This document shows positions 60,875 to 64,000 of a DNA stretch of 64,000 nt, in pieces (the stretch's first letter is position 1; each line of letters begins with the position of its first letter). A model generated the notes under the pieces. It did not search any database. It was not told where the DNA came from and saw nothing but the letters and a program-made list of their open reading frames with translations. The DNA comes from Undibacterium pigrum (GTDB lineage: Bacteria > Pseudomonadota > Gammaproteobacteria > Burkholderiales > Burkholderiaceae_D), in the NCBI RefSeq assembly GCF_003201815.1, contig NZ_QJKB01000002.1:248001-312000 (forward strand), in the 5' to 3' direction. Both the position numbers and the translations under genes were made by a program.

Positions 60875-63800
60875 TCACTTACCCCTGCCTGTCATGGCTC
60901 GTCTGACTTCACCTATGAAGCGGCCATGATTGAAATCGGATTTCTCCATGACTTTTTTGACATCGCCATTCAGGCGCAGTCTGTCTTCTGGCGTAATTTG
61001 TTTCGCTGTCAGGACAATAATTGGAATACTTGCAGTGACTGTATCATTTTTCAAGGCTTCTACCACATCGAAGCCATTGATTTCAGGCATCATCAAATCC
61101 AGCACAATGAGGTCGGGCTTGTGTTGTCTTGCCATGTTGATACCATCCTGCCCACCCAATGCAGACAAGGTTTGATAGCCAAATGAATCGAGCTGGGTAC
61201 TCACCAGTTTTACCGCCTTGGGGTCATCATCGACAATCAGGGCAGTTTTATTATCTGTTGCCGGGTCATTGCAAAAACCCAGTGCGCTCAGGGCGGCGGT
61301 CAGGTTTTCTCTGGCGATGGGTTTTTGCATGACATGTGCAGCGCCCAGTGACAGGCCTCGGCCACGGTCAGCGACGATGGAAATGATGACCACAGGGGTG
61401 GATGCAAACAGCGGATGTTGCTTGAAGCGCTCCAGAAACTCCCAGCCATCCATGCCAGGCAATAAAATATCCAGGGTAATCAGGTCGGGGTGGGCTTCCT
61501 CAGCCATGCCCAGTGCTGCTTCAGCGGTGGTGGCGCGCAGTATGCGGAAACCTTCACTTTCCAGTTGCACCCGCAAGACTTCGGCCGCCTGGTCATCATC
61601 TTCTATGACCAGGGCCAGCAATTCTCCGTTGCCCAGACTGCTGGCGGTACTTGTAACAGGCGCAGGCTGGGCCGCCGTAAATTTGCCCGGCAGATGAGCA
61701 GTACGCCAGGGCAGCAAAACGGTGAAGGTAGAACCCTTGCCGACGATGCTGCTCATGCTGACGCTGCCTTCGTGCAGTTCGGCGATGCGTTTTACCATGG
61801 CCAGGCCCAGGCCCGTGCCCTGATGCTTGCGCGACAGGCTATTGTCAATCTGGGTGAAGGGCTGGAACAATTCTGCCTGTGACTCCGGCGATATACCTAT
61901 GCCGCTGTCGCTGACCATGATTTCCAGATAATGCTCAAAGCGACCGCCCGCGACCTGATAACCTTCAATACGGCGCGCTGACAAATGTACCCGGCCACCC
62001 TCAGGGGTGAATTTGACGGCATTCGACAACAGGTTATAGACGATTTGTTTGAGCTTGACTTCATCGAGCCAGACATTGCCCAGGTCTTCCGGGATTTTGG
62101 CAGATACCTGCAGATTTTGCAGGCTGGCCTGTTCACGGATGACTTGCAGGCTGGCTTGCAGCAGGCTGGCAATATCGGTAGATTCCAGATTGACCTGCAT
62201 CTTGCCTGCTTCTATCTTGGACAGGTCAAGTATGTCATTGATCAAGGCCAGCAAGTGCTTGCCACTATGAAAGATATCGGCTGCCGCATCTTTTTGCTGG
62301 GGTAGTAAATTCCCCATCAGACCATCCTTGAGAATTTCTGAGAAACCAACGATGGCGTTTAACGGTGTGCGTAATTCATGCGACATGTTTGCCAGAAATT
62401 CTGACTTCATGCGGCTGGCCTGTTCCAGTTGCTGGTTCTTGGCGGCGATTTCATCGCTGCTGGTGCGCAATTGGTCGGCCAGCATTTTCAGATCATTGTA
62501 TTGACGCAGATTGTGCAGGGCGACGGCAAGCTGGCCTGCCAGCCTTTCCAGAAAAGCCTGTTCACCGGCCACTACGGTATTGGTTGTCGCCAGCACCATG
62601 ACGGCGAGGCGGTGTTCCTGATACACCACAGGTATCATGAACACATGCCTGGGACTGAAATCTGCCAGCCCGGTTTGCATGCTGAGGCGGCTGACGTCAA
62701 GGGAATTGCTTTTCCCGGTCAGGGCCGCCTGTCCCAGCAAGCCTTCACCGAGTTCAAATTCGCGAGGAATATCCCTTGCCAGGCCATGGCTGGCTTCACA
62801 GCGGAAACGTGCATACCATTCATCAAAACTATACAACGCCGACATCTGGTAGCCATGGCGCTCAGCCAGCAAGGACAAGAGGCTGGCGAAAATCTTGTTA
62901 CGTTCAAAACTGGCGGTGAACAGGATCTGTGCCTTGGCCTGGGTATCATCATAATGGGCCGCCGCCCTGAGTTTGCGCTCTGTTGCGGTGAAATCGGTGA
63001 CATCCACATTGACTGACAAGCCGCCGATAATATTGCCCTTATCATCGCGCAAAGGTGCGGTACTGTTGGCAATGGTTTTGCGGTTGCCATCAAAGCAGCG
63101 TATGTCTGCCAGTTCGGCCAGTATGGTTTCACCGGTTTTCATGGTACGTGCCAGTGCCCATTCATCCGAGGCTATGCGCTTGCCACTATCGGGCCACCAG
63201 CCTGCATATTCACCATACTGGTCCAGATTGACCTGGCGACTACCACCCCAGATCAGCTTGGCACCAGGATTGATCGTGGTCAGCGAGCCTTCACGATCAC
63301 AAATCAGCACGCCGACCGGCAAGATATCCAGGATTTGTTTCAACAGGGATTCGCTGTCGCGTACAGCCGCTTCTGCCAGGCTACGCTGTATCACATCACG
63401 CCTGAACTGCCACCACAGCAAGGCACCGCCCGCCAGTGTGATGATGAGGACCAGTATGCCTATATTGCGTGCCTGGACGAAATTGTTCTCCACCTGGATC
63501 TTGCGTTGTTGCAGCAAGACCCTTTCTTCCTCTTCCATGTTGCTGATTTGCACCATCAGGGCTTCCATGATCAGGCGCGGTGTACCACTGATGAGGTGCT
63601 TGCGTGTGGCAGGGTAACCCTCAGTCTGGTAAATTTGTAACGTCCTGTCGAGTGCGTTCAACCTCTCGTTCAATTTCAGTTGCAGGTTTTTGTATATCAA
63701 TTGCTGACGGGGATTGTCAGCCGTCAGCTCAGCGATCTTTTTTTCTGCCTGGCGAATTTGCGCTGATTTGCTGTCGCGCTGACCGGTGAAGACATCATCG

Positions 63801-64000
63801 CCAGTGATAAAGTACAGGCGTTGTATGCTTTCCAGTTCCAGTACGCCAGACTTGACTTCATATAACTGGTCCAGTACCTGATAGGTGTGCGCCACCCAGA
63901 GCGAATTTTCACGGTAGTCTTGCAGTGAGCGATACAGTTGCCAGCCTGCAGACAAGAGTAAGGCCAGCCCGAACATAAGCCCTGCGAGGAGTCTGAATTC
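60875..64000 (-). CDS. Hybrid sensor histidine kinase (N-terminus beyond the window)
   Basis: At least 1041 residues remain; the frame is open to the right edge and a hydrophobic segment continues past it, so the true start is outside. Order: N-terminal membrane helix, CHASE3-like periplasmic region (about 25-175), second helix near 176-193, PAS (about 215-345), GAF-like domain (about 360-500), HisKA (FLANMSHELRTPLNAIVGFS), HATPase (LLSNAVKFTPEGG, DSGIGISPESQ, GTGLGLAMVKRI), then two receivers (LITLDILLPGMDGWEF; LIVLDLMMPEINGFDV). A lone receiver follows. The signal is unknown. Confidence 0.93.
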   Translation of the reverse strand, partial: EFRLLAGLMFGLALLLSAGWQLYRSLQDYRENSLWVAHTYQVLDQLYEVKSGVLELESIQRLYFITGDDVFTGQRDSKSAQIRQAEKKIAELTADNPRQQLIYKNLQLKLNERLNALDRTLQIYQTEGYPATRKHLISGTPRLIMEALMVQISNMEEEERVLLQQRKIQVENNFVQARNIGILVLIITLAGGALLWWQFRRDVIQRSLAEAAVRDSESLLKQILDILPVGVLICDREGSLTTINPGAKLIWGGSRQVNLDQYGEYAGWWPDSGKRIASDEWALARTMKTGETILAELADIRCFDGNRKTIANSTAPLRDDKGNIIGGLSVNVDVTDFTATERKLRAAAHYDDTQAKAQILFTASFERNKIFASLLSLLAERHGYQMSALYSFDEWYARFRCEASHGLARDIPREFELGEGLLGQAALTGKSNSLDVSRLSMQTGLADFSPRHVFMIPVVYQEHRLAVMVLATTNTVVAGEQAFLERLAGQLAVALHNLRQYNDLKMLADQLRTSSDEIAAKNQQLEQASRMKSEFLANMSHELRTPLNAIVGFSEILKDGLMGNLLPQQKDAAADIFHSGKHLLALINDILDLSKIEAGKMQVNLESTDIASLLQASLQVIREQASLQNLQVSAKIPEDLGNVWLDEVKLKQIVYNLLSNAVKFTPEGGRVHLSARRIEGYQVAGGRFEHYLEIMVSDSGIGISPESQAELFQPFTQIDNSLSRKHQGTGLGLAMVKRIAELHEGSVSMSSIVGKGSTFTVLLPWRTAHLPGKFTAAQPAPVTSTASSLGNGELLALVIEDDDQAAEVLRVQLESEGFRILRATTAEAALGMAEEAHPDLITLDILLPGMDGWEFLERFKQHPLFASTPVVIISIVADRGRGLSLGAAHVMQKPIARENLTAALSALGFCNDPATDNKTALIVDDDPKAVKLVSTQLDSFGYQTLSALGGQDGINMARQHKPDLIVLDLMMPEINGFDVVEALKNDTVTASIPIIVLTAKQITPEDRLRLNGDVKKVMEKSDFNHGRFIGEVRRAMTGRGK

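Noticed and set aside
1..64000. CRISPR arrays, tRNA or rRNA genes, prophage or complete insertion sequences
   Set aside because: None seen on either strand: no regularly spaced repeats, no tRNA T-arm signatures in a cloverleaf context, no transposase or phage structural frames.

Overview
The window reads as an ordinary chromosomal stretch of a beta-proteobacterium, most likely Burkholderiales/Oxalobacteraceae (an Undibacterium- or Herbaspirillum-like organism). The evidence is gene content: membrane PuuD-type urate hydroxylase, a UraD-AllC fusion, Gcl-Hyi-GlxR-glycerate kinase-Pyk order, HDOD/PilZ/GGDEF-EAL signalling, moderate GC and very dense coding. I see no rRNA, tRNA, CRISPR array, phage or intact insertion sequence. 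Genus is an inference.

Layout. 0-5 kb: HDOD protein (cut by the left edge), chemoreceptor, Gly/Cys-rich membrane protein, PilZ protein, GlxA-type regulator. 5-11 kb: tandem thioesterases, arylamine N-acetyltransferase, flavodoxin-like reductase, LysR regulator, SH3-domain secreted protein, small enzymes. 11-20.5 kb: purine permease, LysR regulator, and the gcl-hyi-glxR-glycerate kinase-pyk run that takes glyoxylate to pyruvate. 21-23 kb: secreted M9 collagenase. 23.7-32.6 kb: an accessory-looking block with a miniature histidyl-tRNA-synthetase-like protein behind an attenuator-like leader, two LytS/LytTR two-component systems facing each other, and several unrecognised genes including a duplicated C-terminal fragment. 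32.8-42.2 kb: purine/urate catabolism (8-oxoguanine deaminase, urate/xanthine-type permease, OHCU decarboxylase-allantoate amidohydrolase fusion, HIU hydrolase, LysR, PuuD, M20 amidohydrolase). 42.4-64 kb: DbpA helicase, serralysin-like protease, acyltransferase, AraC regulator, a three-domain redox fusion with an AhpD-like partner, S46 dipeptidyl peptidase, a large GGDEF-EAL protein, CPBP protease, a beta-barrel protein, a bactofilin-like protein, and a hybrid sensor kinase cut by the right edge.

How they fit. The purine cluster turns urate into 5-hydroxyisourate (PuuD), OHCU (UraH), allantoin (UraD) and, after an allantoinase not in this window, allantoate to ureidoglycolate (AllC). The glyoxylate released feeds Gcl, Hyi/GlxR, glycerate kinase and pyruvate kinase. 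Secreted M9, M10 and S46 peptidases suggest a protein-scavenging lifestyle. The most unusual items are: (1) a 211-residue HisRS catalytic core with no anticodon-binding domain, preceded by a consensus promoter and a terminator/antiterminator leader containing a His-rich mini-ORF; (2) a small membrane protein resembling the membrane module of the adjacent LytS-type kinase, with a good LytTR double site upstream; (3) three copies of a long-stem inverted repeat placed around the purine/glyoxylate genes, one interrupted by a palindrome-rich insert; and (4) perfect or near-perfect operator-like palindromes in the divergent promoters at 13.7 kb and 51.0 kb.
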